Of a stretch of 64,000 nt of DNA, positions 11,383 to 23,238 are shown one piece after another. Origin of the DNA: Tetragonia tetragonoides (Eukaryota > Streptophyta > Magnoliopsida > Caryophyllales > Aizoaceae). Made by a program: the position numbers and the translations under genes. Where the stretch lies: contig CM076146.1 in the NCBI GenBank assembly GCA_038025085.1, positions 20,159,001 to 20,223,000 on the forward strand, in the 5' to 3' direction. The notes below the pieces were generated by a model. It was not told the origin of the DNA and searched no databases. It saw only the letters and a program-made list of their open reading frames with translations. Position 1 is the stretch's first letter; each line of letters begins with the position of its first letter.

Positions 11383-12016
11383 TCTGGTTTTTTAGCTTGT
11401 TTGATTTGGTATTCTGAAGCTTTGGGAAGTTATATTTCTTCTCCAAGTTGAATCAACGAAAAAGGTTGATTTTTGGTGCTCCATTCAAGCTCAAACGTTT
11501 TGTTGCTCTCGCTGGACAGCGTCTGGGAGCTGTTTTGTGAAAAACGCTCTTATCTGGTGTTCTAGTAATAAATATTGTGACTTTTCTTCTTCGTTGGCTT
11601 CCTAAGGTATAGATCTACAACTCTATTTTAGTGGACGTTTGATGTTATAGTGGTTTTGGCTGTCATAATTTGTGTTGAATGCATACATTGTGTACGAACA
11701 AGAATAGGGAAATACTGATTTTGTTAGATTGATTCTGGTTGATTGTGGTTTGATTATTGTGTGGATATTGTTGGGACTTCTTTTCTTTCTTAATCCCTTC
11801 TTTTCTTATCTATATATATATCTCTCTCTTTGTCTATTAAGGTTAGAATCACACCTTTACTCATCTAACACTCACGTTGAGTATATTGGATCTAAAGGTT
11901 GCGTTTGTGATTTAGCCTCACTAAACACAAATATCTTCTTATTCTTTCTAAGCCTACTACAAAATAAACCCTTTTAAGCCAAATACATTAACCACCATAA
12001 AGAACCAAGCTACAAA
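11383..12016 (+). other. Chromovirus untranslated leader
   Basis: The stretch from PBS to the gag ATG is AT-rich and contains no credible ORF. It would be the 5' leader of the genomic RNA. Confidence 0.75.
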
Positions 12017-12997
12017 ATGGCCGGGGAAGTTCCACGAAACATAACTCTTGAGCAAGCCCAATTTGAGGGTAGAATGTATGCTCTTGAACAGCAATTACAA
12101 GGTATTCATGATCTCCAACAAGGAGAAGGTAGGAGGAGACATAGGGGACGTCGTGGATGACGTGGTGATGATGATGGAGGTACTCCACCTCCAAGTGATC
12201 CTAGTGGTGAAACTTCTTCTCCTAGTCCAAGGGGAAGAAGAGGAGGTGAACCATGGGACGACATGAGAGACCTTAAGCTTGAGTCTTCTGATTTTGTATG
12301 TGGCATGAACCCTAGTGATTTCTTTGATTGGGTTCACAATATGGAGAGGTATTTTGAGGCTAAGGGCTATGATGACAGCAAATCATACAAGTTTGCATCT
12401 ATTAAGTTGAAGAAGTATGCTTCATTGTGGCTAGAGAACACACAACACCAACGTGTGAGAGATGGCAAAGGCAAGAATAAAACTTGGACCAAGTTGAAGT
12501 CTTTGATGCAAAAATGCTTTGTTCCTGATTCTTACAAGCAAGACTTGTATCTACAGCTCACTCAACTCACACAAGGCTCTAAGGATGTCAATGAATACGT
12601 GAAAGAGTTTGAGAAACTCCTCATGAGAACCGAAGTGAGGGAGGCTCAAGAGCACACAATTGCTAGGTTTATTCACGGCCTAAACTCTAACATTAGAGAG
12701 AGGGTTAAATTTCAACCAAGATGGACTCTCCAAGACTCTATCAAGCCGGCTTTGATGGTTGCAAAGCAAGAGAAGAGCAAGAGAAGCACTCCTAAACCAT
12801 TTGTTAGACCCGTCTCTAACTTTTTCAAGGGGAGTACAAGTGGAACCAAAAATGAGCCTAATCCTAAAGTTGACAAGGGCAAAGAGGCTGTCAAGGAACC
12901 ATCTAGGTTCAACAAAGAGAAAAGGTATTTCAAATGCCATGGCTATGGGCATTTCCAAGCTGAATGTGGGAACAAACGTGCATTGACAACGTTTTAA
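12017..12997 (+). pseudogene. Chromovirus gag, two stops and a damaged zinc knuckle
   Basis: The ATG at 12017 opens MAGEVPRNITLEQAQFEG. The frame reaches a TGA at 12158-12160, then continues in the same frame through the capsid-like region (MNPSDFFDWVHNMERYF; DLYLQLTQLTQGSKDVNEYV) to a TAA at 12995. The nucleocapsid zinc knuckle reads YFKCHGYGHFQAEC: the first Cys of CX2CX4HX4C is Tyr (TAT), consistent with a G-to-A change. Gag would form the virus-like particle. This is a single-frame gag-protease organisation, since protease follows in the same frame after the TAA. Confidence 0.9.
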
Positions 12998-14724
12998 GAG
13001 ATTCCGGATGAAATTGAGTCCGAAGAAGAGAAATATGAGGAGCCACCTCAAGTTCAAGATGGGGAGATCATTATTGCTAATAATGGTGACTTTTTAGTCA
13101 TGAGAAGAGCTTTGCACTCCAATGAAGGCGCTAGAGAACCATCCCAACGCGAGAACATTTTCCACTCACGTTGCACGGTTTTGGGGAAAGTGTGCACCAT
13201 GATCATAGATAGTGGGAGTTGCGCAAATGCAGCATCTACCAACATGGTGGAGAAACTCAATTTGACCACATCAAAGCACCCAAGTCCCAGCTTCAATGGC
13301 TCAACAAGGGAAATGAGGTAAAGGTAACTCGTCAAGTCTCAATTCCATTTTCTATTGGCAATTCATATAGAGATGATGTTGTTTGTGATGTGATACCAAT
13401 GGATGCATGTCATATCTTGTTTGGTAGACCCTGGTTATATGATAGAAAGGTGTTTCACCATGGTTTTGCTAACACATATTCATTATTCATGAATGGGAAG
13501 AAAATTACTCTTGCTTCATTACCACCTAATGAACCAATTAGAAATGAGAGTAAATCTGGAAATGGTGTTTATTTGGGAGAAAAGGGATTTGTGCGTGAAT
13601 TCGGCAATAGTGTATGTGTGTTTGCTATTCTGGTTGTTGAAGAGAACAATAGGGATGTTGAATGTGAGGTGCCCATGCTTGTGAGACCTTTGCTTGAAGA
13701 GTTTGGGGACGTTTTTCCTAGTGACCTACCGTCGGGCTTGCCTCCAATTAGGGGTATTGAGCATCAGATAGATCTTGTTCTAGGGGCTGTTTTACCCAAT
13801 AAAGCGGCCTATAGATGCTCTCCTAGTGAAGCAAAGGAGTTGCAAAGGCAAGTAGATGAGCTTGTGGCTAGGGGTTATGTCAAACCTAGCATGAGTCCAT
13901 GCTCGGTACCAGGTCTTTCGGTGCCCAAGAAGGATGGAACAATGAGAATGTGTGTTGATAGTAGGGCCATCAACAACATTACTATTAAGTATAGATATCC
14001 CATTCCAAGACTTGATGATATGCTTGATGAATTACATGGTTCTTGTGTGTTTTCCAAGATTGATTTGAGAAGTGGTTATCATCAAATTAGAATGAGGGAC
14101 GGAGATGAGTGGAAAACAGCATTTAAAACGAAAGGTGGGCTGTTTGAATGGAAAGTGATGCCCTTTGGGCTGTCAAATGCTCCAAGTACCTTCATGAGGC
14201 TCATGAATGAGGTATTAAGGCCATATATAGGAAGGTTTGTGGTGGTTTACTTCGATGATATTTTGATTTACTCTAAAACGGCAGATGAGCACTTATTACA
14301 CTTGAAAGAAGTGTTTTCTGTTCTTAGGGAGCATAAGTTGTATGGGAAACTCGAGAAATGTGAATTCTTGACACATGAGGTCGTATTCTTGGGTTATGTG
14401 GTTTCAAGAGATGGGATTTCAATGGACGCATCAAAGGTTGAGGCAATCAAGTCATGGCCAGAACCTAAGACACTCACGGAGGTGAGAAGCTTTCATGGAT
14501 TGGCTTCGTTTTATAGGCGTTTTATAATGAATTTCTCTTCCTTATTGGCTCCTATTACTGATTGTATGAAGAAAGGTTCTTTTCAATGGACCAAGCCAGT
14601 AATTGAGGCATTTGAATTACTCAAAAACAAGCTTAGTGCAGCCCCTATTCTCGGATTGCCAGACTTGACGATCTCTTTGAATTGGAGTGCGATGCAAGTG
14701 GTGTTGGCATTGGGGAAGTTTTGA
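12998..14724 (+). pseudogene. Chromovirus protease and reverse transcriptase
   Basis: The protease active site DSGS occurs in MIIDSGSCANAAS (about 13205), in the gag frame. A frameshift near 13285 then moves to a frame that is open to 14724. It includes the protease end (CHILFGRPWLYDRKV) and reverse transcriptase: MRMCVDSRAINNITIKYRYP, FSKIDLRSGYHQIR, MPFGLSNAPSTFM, the catalytic VVVYFDDILIYSK (YFDD at 14248-14259) and FLGYVVSRDGI. The polymerase domain itself is uninterrupted. A further frameshift near 14690 separates it from RNase H. Confidence 0.92.
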
Positions 14725-15273
14725 TTCAAAAGCGGAAGCCTTTAGCTTTCTTTAGTGAGAAATTGAGTGGTTCTAGGCTCAATTACAACACCTACAACAA
14801 AGTGTTTTATGGTTTGATTCGAGCAATCACGCATTGGTCTCATTACCTCAAGCCCAAGCAATTTGTGTTGTATTCTGATCATGAGGCTTTGAAGTACATT
14901 AATGGACAACACAAGCTCAATCCTAGGCATGCAAAGTGGGTTGAATTCCTTCAAGCTTATTCCTTTGTGTCCAAAGACAAAGAGGGGAGTAAAAACATTA
15001 TTGCTGATGTCTAGGCGCTACTCTATGCTCTACATCTTGGAAGCTAGAGTCCTTGGGTTCTCTTTTCTTAAGGAGCTATACAAGGATGATGAAGATTTTG
15101 CCTCGTACTTCAAGGAAGAGGCTCAATTGTCTTCTGGCCCTTTTTCTATTCAAGATTGGTTTCTTTTCAAGAACAACAAGCTTTGTATTCCAAAGGGATC
15201 CGTGAGGGATCTACTCATTAGGGAGGCACATGGTGGAGGGTTAGCTGGTCACTTTGGCATTGACAAGACCTAG
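14682..15273 (+). pseudogene. Chromovirus RNase H and connection to integrase
   Basis: The first frame gives ECDASGVGIGEVLIQ with the first catalytic Asp, then AFFSEKLSGSRLNYNTY and [14 protein letters not shown], typical of Ty3-type RNase H. It stops at a TAG at 15012-15014. A second frame continues ([19 protein letters not shown]) with the start of the integrase zinc-binding motif and stops at 15271-15273. Sequence that should join this to the Cys pair is lost or shifted. Confidence 0.88.
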
Positions 15274-15284
15274 GACATCCATAC

Positions 15285-16430
15285 ATGTTGAAAGATGTGC
15301 AGACCATCATTGCAAGGTGCGCAACATGCCACCAAGCAAAAGCTCACTTCCACAAGGGTTTGTACACTCCACTTCCTGTCCCTAATCAGCCTTGGGAAGA
15401 TTTGAGTATGGATTTTATTGTGGCACTTCCAAGAACTCAAAGGGGCAAAGATTCAATTATGGTTGTTGTAGACCGTTTCTCAAAAATGGCACATTTTGTG
15501 CCTTGCAACAAAACTTATGATGCTGTTATCATTGCTAATCTCTACTTTAGAGAGATTGTGCATTTGCATAGTGTTCCAAGGAGCATAGTATCGGATAGGG
15601 ACACAAAGTTTTTGAGCTATTTCTGGAAAACACTTTAGCGTTTGTTTGGAACTAGGTTGTTGTTTAGTACCTCTCACCATCCACAAACGGATGGGCAAAC
15701 CGAAGTCACAAATAGGATTATTGGTTCACTTTTGAGGAGCATGATAAAGAAGAGATTGAAGGATTGGGATGAGAAGTTGTGTCATGCTGAATTTGCATTC
15801 AATAGGGCGCCTAGGTACACAACCGGGAGGACTCCTTTTGAGATATGTTATGGTGTGAATCCTCTCACCCCTCTTGACCTCATTCCTTTATCCATTGAGG
15901 CTAGAGTGAGTGTGGATGCTGAGAAGAAATCCAAGGAAGTCAAGAAGATCCATGAACAAGTAAAAACTCAAATTGAGAAGGCAAACGCAACGTACAAAGA
16001 AAATGCCAGCAAAACAAGAAAACAACCATAGTTTGAACCTGGTGAATTGGTTTGGCTTCATTTAAGGAAGGAGAGGTTCCCTTCAAAGAGGAAGAACAAG
16101 TTGATACCAAGAGCTGATGGTCCATTTGAGGTGCTGGAAAAGATTAGGGGAAGCGCGTACAAAATTGAAATTCCAGGAGACTCATCTGTTTCTACCACGT
16201 TCAATGTGGGTGATTTAAGTCCTTATCTTGCTGATGACTACCTTGAGGACTTGAGGTCAAGTCCCAAAAAAGAAGGAGAGAATGATACGAAATCAATTGA
16301 GCAAGCTGCTGCTCCAAGAACAAGCTTGACCATGCTATGGGCGAGCATCCCTTCTCTATCTCGGATTGCAAGCTTGTTTGGCACCAACGCACACAATGGG
16401 GGGTGTACTCTACTCATTAGGGACACCTAA
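15285..16430 (+). pseudogene. Chromovirus integrase, reading into the 3' LTR
   Basis: One frame carries CATCHQAK (zinc-binding Cys pair), MDFIVALP (first catalytic Asp), IVSDRDTKF (second Asp) and HHPQTDGQTEVTNR (catalytic Glu), then GPFEVLEKIRGSAYKI and FNVGDLSPYLADDYLED. TAG stops at 15636-15638 and 16029-16031 interrupt it; the first looks like a TGG-to-TAG change. The frame passes through the polypurine tract at 16266-16282 and continues 148 bases into the 3' LTR before a stop at 16428-16430. No chromodomain motif is visible. Confidence 0.9.
16266..16282 (+). other. Chromovirus polypurine tract
   Basis: A 17-base uninterrupted purine run AAAAAAGAAGGAGAGAA ends immediately at the 3' LTR. 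It lies inside the integrase reading frame. Confidence 0.9.
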
Positions 16431-17116
16431 AACATAAGGGTTATCATTTAAATGCTTTCAATAATTTAGATTAATGTAATTAGTCTTTTAATTCCGTACA
16501 AGTAGACGTTAATCAACATTAGTGTAGCTAACGGGTGGGAATTAAGTGCCATGTCATTGATCCTAGTAACCTGCTCCTTTTAGGTTTGTTTTATGCCTTG
16601 GGGATAAAGTGATAAGGACATCTACCAGCTCAAGAGGAGCCAAGGCGCATTAATGACCAGCAGTACAAAGGACACACTCCAATTTGTATTATTAGGGACC
16701 ATTTGGTCGCTAGAATTACAGCTGAGTACCAAACAGTTTTGGATCCACTTTTTGAGGTCTTCTCTCATGAGGACAGCAAGGATTCTTTATAGGGTATTCC
16801 ATTAGGGTTTGTTGCATGTTTGAGCCTATAAATATGTAATGAAATCGAATGTAATACTCAGATTATGTGAATGAGAAAAAACGAATAGAGTGCTGCCTCT
16901 ATTTCTGAAATCTTAAACCCTTTATCTCTTGCTTGGTGGCTTTGCCTTTATAACTTGAGTGGTGAGTTTGAGTGGCCCCTTTATCAATTGAATCTGTTGG
17001 TTTTACCTTTAGGATTCATTTGTGGTGAGGTCCAATTTATCCCTTTTATTTCGCAAGTTTTGTTCTTGAGAGATTCAATACAAATGAGAGAATTTAACGA
17101 GCTAGTTTACGCATCA
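16283..17116 (+). repeat. Chromovirus 3' LTR
   Basis: This 834-base copy starts TGATACGAAATC and ends TACGCATCA. It keeps the 30-base block missing from the 5' LTR. It contains the end of the integrase frame. Confidence 0.95.
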
Positions 17117-17121
17117 GGGTG
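17117..17121. repeat. Right target-site duplication GGGTG
   Basis: Exact match to 10560-10564. Removing the element and one GGGTG restores the minus-strand Ogre reading frame across the site. Confidence 0.95.
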
Positions 17122-18481
17122 CCAAGTCACTAGCCCAATCTTTAGTGGATTGGTCCTCTTTGAGAGGTGGCAGTGCCTCTTTACTCACAGTGAAACAGTC
17201 CTGGAATGCTTCAAAGCCCGTAACTAGAATCCCATTGATTGCATAGGGTTCGGGAAATACATAATAGGGGTATGGATCGCCTTCTTGAAGAAATTGCCCA
17301 TTGAGAGTTAGAGGCTAAGGATCCATGTTGTGTAGGATGGGCTTGTTGGCCGCGCATGCTCTCTTTCTAGCCACTTCCTTAGATATGCAGGCTCGAAGCT
17401 CTTGCTTAGTGCGTTTATAGCCTAGCACGAACAGATCATTCTTGATCTTAGCATTCCAGTAAGGTTGGGTTACCTTGGGGTGAGGGCAAAAAGTGGTGCC
17501 TGGAAAGTAGCCTTTCTTTCTTAGTAGGGTGTTCACATCGAGCATGGGCTCTATTGTCTCTATGAAGGCTATTTTCTCAAAGCCCCACAATTCTTTATCT
17601 TGCTCATTATGCTCTATCCTTAAGACTGGAGCTTTTTGTATCTGGGCTACCATGGTATCGGCACAAACTTCCAGAGTGGATCCTGCTAGGGATAGCTTCA
17701 CCTTTTGGTGAAGGGTTGAGGCTACAACATTAAGCCCATGCAACCAAGGCCTTCCTAAAAGTTGACTAAAGGTGGCCGAAATATCTCTAACGTGAAATTG
17801 GACCATTTTCTCGATGGGCCTGATGTTAATGTTCATGGAGAATGGGCCTATGACATTTCTTTTAGAATGGTCGTAAGCTCTTAGCCCTTCCGTGGAACGC
17901 GTGAGGTTGTTGTAGTCTATTTTGAGGTGTTCAGCAGTTCTCAAAGGGCACACATTTACAGCAGAGCCATTGTCAACTAAAGCAATGGAGACTTGTCTCT
18001 TTTTACAAATTACAGTTAGATATAGAGCTTTGTTGTGATGAATGCCTTCGGGTGGAAGATCCTTGTCAGAGAAGGTGATGGGCGTAGATGACTTTCCTCT
18101 GACTAGGAGGTTAACCACATACTCAGGAGTAGCATTTGGAGAGATGGTCGTTGCATTTAGTGCATCTGGCACGGCTCTTCTATGAGTGAATGAAGTAGTC
18201 AACAATTGCGAAATGGATATGTCAGCTTTTGTTCTTTGCAAAGGCCTAAGGATATTAGTTCCATCATCCTCTTTAGTTGCATCCTTTTGAGTGGGGTCCC
18301 TATTGGGGATTGAAACGGGCTCCAGAGGTTGGATTTGAGATGGATGCATGTAGATGTTGTCGGGCCTGAATTGGCGACCTGACCTTGTGAGGTAATTCCA
18401 AGCCTTGTCGTCTTCATCTTTCTCGTCATCAGAGATGTCATACCATGCTTTGCCATTAGCTATATCATGGAGGATAAACAT
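17122..18481 (-). pseudogene. Ogre A protease region
   Basis: From an ATG at 18481 the minus strand is open for 388 codons to a TAG at 17315, then readable protein continues in frame to 17122 (FLQEGDPYPYYVFPEPYAI). The N-terminus includes AWNYLTRSGRQFRPDNIY, the usual gag-protease linker of Tat elements. The aspartic protease signature is ALVDNGSAVNVCP (DNGS form of the active site), followed by FSQLLGRPWLHGLNVVASTL. The enzyme would process the Gag-Pol polyprotein. The first bases of this ORF (18468-18481) lie inside the A/B duplication, so copy B retains only its very start. Confidence 0.82.
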
Positions 18482-19120
18482 ATATTTTTTTTAAAAACAC
18501 ACAAATGGGTATGTACATTCTTTTTGAAAAGACTTTTTTTTTTTTTTTTTGAAACTTGTGGCATTTTGGGAAAGTCCTTTAAAATGATAGTTCTCACGAG
18601 AGAGATTTATTTTTTGAAAACCTTTTTTTTTTTGTTTTTTTTTTTTGATAATATGCATTAGATGCATGAATGCAAATGGATGCATAGTGTCGGACTGACT
18701 CAATAAATGAATACAAGTAACCGATTCAAGCATGCATCGGTCCCAAGTGCTCCTAAAGCTGAACTATAGACGATATTTCAGGTGCTTCATTTCACTTAGT
18801 TTTTGGAGTACACACACAGTGCTGACACTCCATGAAAGCCAATATGTGTGGTAGCTTCCTTAATATTTTATTGGTTAGCTAATCTGGCGCTCACTCCATG
18901 AACGGGCGACCAGGCTACAAAAGTAGTAAATTGAGATCGCATGTGTTTGTGGAGACCATTTGTTCAAACAAGCATTCTAAACACACGTAATTTTCACGTA
19001 TGTACATGATATACACAAGATATATACGAAATATAAACAATAGGCATTTCATAACATCATTCAATTTGCTTTCAAAGGGATAGAATGTACTTTCGGATTT
19101 AGACCTCTTATAAAAATAAT
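18482..19120 (-). other. Ogre A leader with T runs, no gene
   Basis: Between PBS and the protease ORF lies non-coding leader with poly-T runs at about 18534-18550 and 18627-18648 (poly-A on the element strand). The short ORFs here are low-complexity. Gag would be expected in this interval and is absent. Confidence 0.6.
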
Positions 19121-19139
19121 TCCCCAGCAGAATCGCCGG
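19121..19139 (-). other. Ogre A primer-binding site
   Basis: On the minus strand the sequence CCGGCGATTCTGCTGGGGA lies just after the LTR end. It has the TGGCGAxTCTGCTGGGGA form used by Tat/Ogre elements, except that the leading T is C. Confidence 0.7.
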
Positions 19140-19254
19140 TCTGTGGGGCTAGATTCTCGGGTTTTTTCTGGATTAGGCCCCGGGAATCGTCGCGATACAT
19201 GCCAGAGGCACGTCCGATTGAAGAGGCCAATTGTCAAGGAATCATCTTAAGGTT

Positions 19255-19405
19255 CGAAATCGCCACTTTGTTATGGCCCGAAGAAGGACGGGATTTTTAC
19301 AAAAGAAGAGTCGCCACCTTGTTATGACCCAAACAAGGAAGGGTTTTTAAAAAGAAGAGTCGCCACCTTGTTATGACCTAAACAAGGAAGGGTTTTTATA
19401 AAGGA
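19255..19405. repeat. Three tandem 50-bp units with PBS-like cores in the Ogre LTR
   Basis: CGCCAC(T/C)TTGTTATG(G/A)CC recurs at 19261, 19312 and 19361. On the element strand units two and three read GGTGGCGACTCTTC, close to the PBS start TGGCGACTCTGC. The array is near the 3' end of the LTR and is conserved in copy B near 41300-41450. Confidence 0.7.
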
Positions 19406-22400
19406 TTTTAAAGAAAACCATTTAAGAAACCCAAAAGTTGACTCTATTGCGATAAGGCACGAAAATACTTTTACTGGACTGCGAATCAGAGATCTTAACT
19501 TGGGGTCTAGGTTAGAAGGTACGGACGTCCTCGGACCCGTCTCCTCCTCCGTACTGAGTACGGGCTCTTTACTAATACGTTGTATCCCATATGAAAGCTT
19601 TGAATTGAATTATGTAATGCCTTGAATGATAAAAGAAAAACACATGTATATACACGTTGTCACATAGCACACTTGTGTATAAAAAGCGGTTTTGAACCGA
19701 TGTATTCGCTTATGTACGGCGGGTTTGGATATTGCAAATACTGCACTACGTACCATTCATCGTAGGTCTTGAATCTACTCCTGGATCAAAACCCTTACGT
19801 AGTTCTGATCGAGGGATCCAGTCAGTAAGACTCCTTGGGTGTCACTAAGGCGGGTATGGATGTTCTATCCCGTAAAGAGGGATATAATTGAGAAACTTAT
19901 AGGATGACTCGCAACTTAGAGGCGAATTGATCCGAGAAACCCCCTACTCTCCTCGAAGATGTGGGAAAAGGCTCAAATGGGAAGATTTGCCCGTTCATCA
20001 GAGGCGTTCAATCCAACAACATTTGGTAATATACGGGGATCAACACAATTCTTAGCTTTGAGTAAAAATATTAGACTTCTCAAAAATATTTGTTCTTCAC
20101 TGGGGAATAACATTCATTTGGGGTTAGTAAATGGATGATTTGTGTAGAATATGGATATGTATTGGTGGGTAATGGCTTAAAGGAGTCTTTCCGATAGGAT
20201 CCCCCGGGATGGCCTGAAACCAAATAAGAGGGGACGATCAATAATTAGCTTCTATTCGATCATAGGTATTCCACTGGGAAAATGGTTGTCACTGGGGAAA
20301 TGTGGATTCCACTGCGGAATGTGAATTTTTATGGTGGTGATTTGATGGAATGGTAGGTGGAACACCCATGATCGCGTAAAAGCGAATTTCTGATTCTAAC
20401 CTCGAATTTGGCCCCGGACCGGGATGTGTACATAAACGAATACACTGGCTTTATTGAAAACGTTTTTAACATAATATATAACACACAAGTGAGAGAAGTT
20501 CTTTTCATTTTATTTTCCGAGTTGAATTATTAGGTGGAAGCATATGAATGCAAATATACAACATGCAAATAAAGAGGCATCGGAATAAACAAATTACAAG
20601 TCGCGTATTTACAAAAAAAATACAAAAAATGTCTAAAAGTCCTGAAAAGGAGAAAAAGATTTGATCTTCATGTACATGGTGCCTCCGGGGCTCGATCTTG
20701 ATCTTCATCTTCAAAAGAATTAATTTGTTTACAAAAGAATTAATTTATTTACAAAAGAATTGGTTATTTACAAAGACGGTTTGAAAGAACCGACAAGGAA
20801 TTAGTCCAACCGCGAATTATTAACTCCAAATTTATTTTTATAAGTAGTGGGACACACTAAAAAAATAAACTGAAGAGTTTCGTATTTTTGTGGGCTTGCT
20901 TGATAATTAAATGAAAATCATTTGTAGAATCGAACAAAACCGATTATACAATAATCTGGACAGAACTTCTAAAATTCATATATTGGTCATAATGCAACCA
21001 AATTGAGTGCATAAAAAGCCTAACTTGGTTCATTTTACTTTATGTTTCCACAGTAAAAAGTTCAAGTCAAGAAAGTTGACGATCGGTGAGTTATTTATGA
21101 TTTACAAGCTTCTGGAAGTCTTTGGACAGACCATTGGTTTTTGATTTATTAGGAAATATGTACAAGTGATCTAGGTCTAATATTTACAGGCCACAGACTA
21201 TACTGGAAGGTGGGTCTGTACACAAAATTGCATGAATTTTAGACAATTCTATGTTATTTAACAAAAATAAACAAAAGAACTATACAAAAGCCCTAATGTT
21301 TTATGATAACCAAATGTCTTTCACTTTGACAGAACCAAGCTCGGTTTGATTAATTTATTAAAATCGAAAACACATCTGAATGGAGTGATTCCAAAGTCGA
21401 AATTGGTTCGTAGTGAGTCTATTATCCAAATCAAAGTTCATCTTTCATTGAAGAGGTACTAAACCCCGCAGACTTTCAGTTAAGTGAAAATTATCATTTC
21501 TAGACCTATACTCGGTTGGTTAATTTTAGAATTAAATCTACTTCGTTAAAGTTGAATCCGTCTTTACAGATTGAAGTTGACACACTAACAAATTTCTAAA
21601 AAAATTTATCAAGAAAAACAAACTATCCTAAGTGGTTAAATAGAGCCATTTATTTACAATGTCGAAATCTGAGAAAATCTTTAAAGGGACAGCAATACTT
21701 CGTCTTTTGAAAATACATTTAAAAATCATCTGGCCTCCACACTAGACGAAATAGGTGGCTGTAGAAAGTTAGGTAACTCCTCTTTAAGTTCCTCCGAAAT
21801 ATACCAAGCTCAAAACTTAACCATTTATTAGTGATTTACAGATATATGGACGTTGGTCGTTTTTTAGACACAGAAACTTCAATTTTTTGTTGGGGACGAT
21901 TTAACCGTTTGATCTGGATGATTTTTATCTCGTTAGAAAGCCCTTTGGACAAGGTTCTATTTGACACTAATTGCATCAAATTTCAAACGTTGGATCTTCC
22001 TAGATCTACAAATGAAGTTTTTCCTAAAAACTGTTAACAATCCAAATTATTACAATTTTGTACAAAAACTAAATCCAAGGCCACTATATGCAAAATGACC
22101 TTTTTTATTCAATTTTAAGTATAAAAAAAATGAAAATGGTGATGAGAAATAGAGAAACATTCATTGATCACACAATTTTGCCACAAACAACTCTCTTCCT
22201 CACCGTAAAAAATCATTCTCTACAAAGTGGATCTAAGTCCCCCATGGAGACAGGTTCGCGTGGGCACTTGAACCCTTACCTATGAATTTTGGCCGGTTAA
22301 AAAATAGGGTGGTTCGTGCCCACACCTATAAAGAGTCCAACCGGTGAAAATGGGATTATTAAGGGGATGATAGTGTTGAATAACAATTTATATACAAAAT

Positions 22401-23127
22401 AAAATGGTTAGTGAAAACACTTAAAAACAAATAATTGAAAGAGAGAGATAAAAGATTACCCTTGCGTAGATCTAGAAATCTAAATCTTTAATATTAAGTT
22501 ATTTAGTACAAACGCCCTTTAGTTTGCACTAACTAGATAAAAAAAAAAAGAAGTTTTTTAGAAAAAGCTTAAAAAATTGATGTTAAAAAGATGATAGGAA
22601 AACTAGAGAGAGACGGAGAGTTTTAAGAAATAGAGATGAGAAAGAGGCAAAGGGTCCTCAAAATAGCTTTTTAAGGAGTATTTATAAGGGGAGAAAGATG
22701 GGGGAGAATTAGGGTAAGGAAAAATGGAGGGTTAGATGTAAGGGTAGGTGGAGGGTGAGATAAGGGTTGAGAAAAATAAGGATGGGAGGTTGACAAATGT
22801 CAAATTTGTGGTGAAGGAAGAAGATGGGAGGAATCTTGTGAGGTGGAAGTGAGTAGGAAAGAGAAAGATGAGATAAGGTGGAAGATGAAATAGAAAAAGG
22901 AAACACAAAATTAAATAAAAAAATAAAAAAATAAAGGAATAAAAAGGGGGGGGGGATTTTTTTTTTCTTTTTATTTTTTCTTCACCATTTTCGGTTGTGA
23001 GTACAAAATTGTTTTTCATTTTTATTTTATTTTTTGGGTGGGGGTTAATTCATGTAAAAGGGGAGGGTATGTTGGTAATTCTGTTTATCACTATTATTCT
23101 CTTTTGGCTTTAGCTATTTGATGGGAA

Positions 23128-23238
23128 CATAGGAATATTGTGATGTCATCAAATGATGTTATGAAATGATGTCATGAAATGATGTTATGCATGACATCAT
23201 AAGATGATGTCATGAAATTATGTTATGCATGACATCAA
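23128..23238. repeat. ATGATGTCATG/ATGACATCAT repeat cluster in the Ogre LTR
   Basis: Alternating ATGATGTCATG, ATGATGTTATG and GCATGACATCAT units form overlapping inverted repeats. They sit about 230-340 bases from the LTR's 5' end, in the presumed U3. Copy B (45203-45300) has a different arrangement of the same units. Confidence 0.7.

Larger units (their letters stand above)
10565..17116 (+). mobile_element. Full-length Ty3/Gypsy chromovirus, inactivated
   Basis: The element is 6552 bases with two LTRs, PBS, gag-protease-reverse transcriptase-RNase H-integrase order, a polypurine tract and a perfect GGGTG target duplication. The tRNA-iMet PBS and the GPFEVLEKI..FNVGDLSPYL integrase tail fit plant chromoviruses. 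I see no chromodomain. The last reading frame runs through the polypurine tract into the 3' LTR, a feature described for CRM-clade (centromeric) elements, so CRM is a plausible but unproven assignment. Stops at 12158, 12995, 15012, 15271, 15636 and 16029 and several frameshifts make it non-autonomous. Confidence 0.95.

Noticed and set aside
18467..18733. ORFs rich in Phe/Lys on both strands
   Set aside because: They arise from T and A runs in the Ogre leader and recur in copy B with shifted frames because run lengths differ.
19121..19139. tRNA-like sequence at PBS sites (also 26720, 34164, 48620)
   Set aside because: Only the complement of the tRNA 3' end is present, with no cloverleaf.
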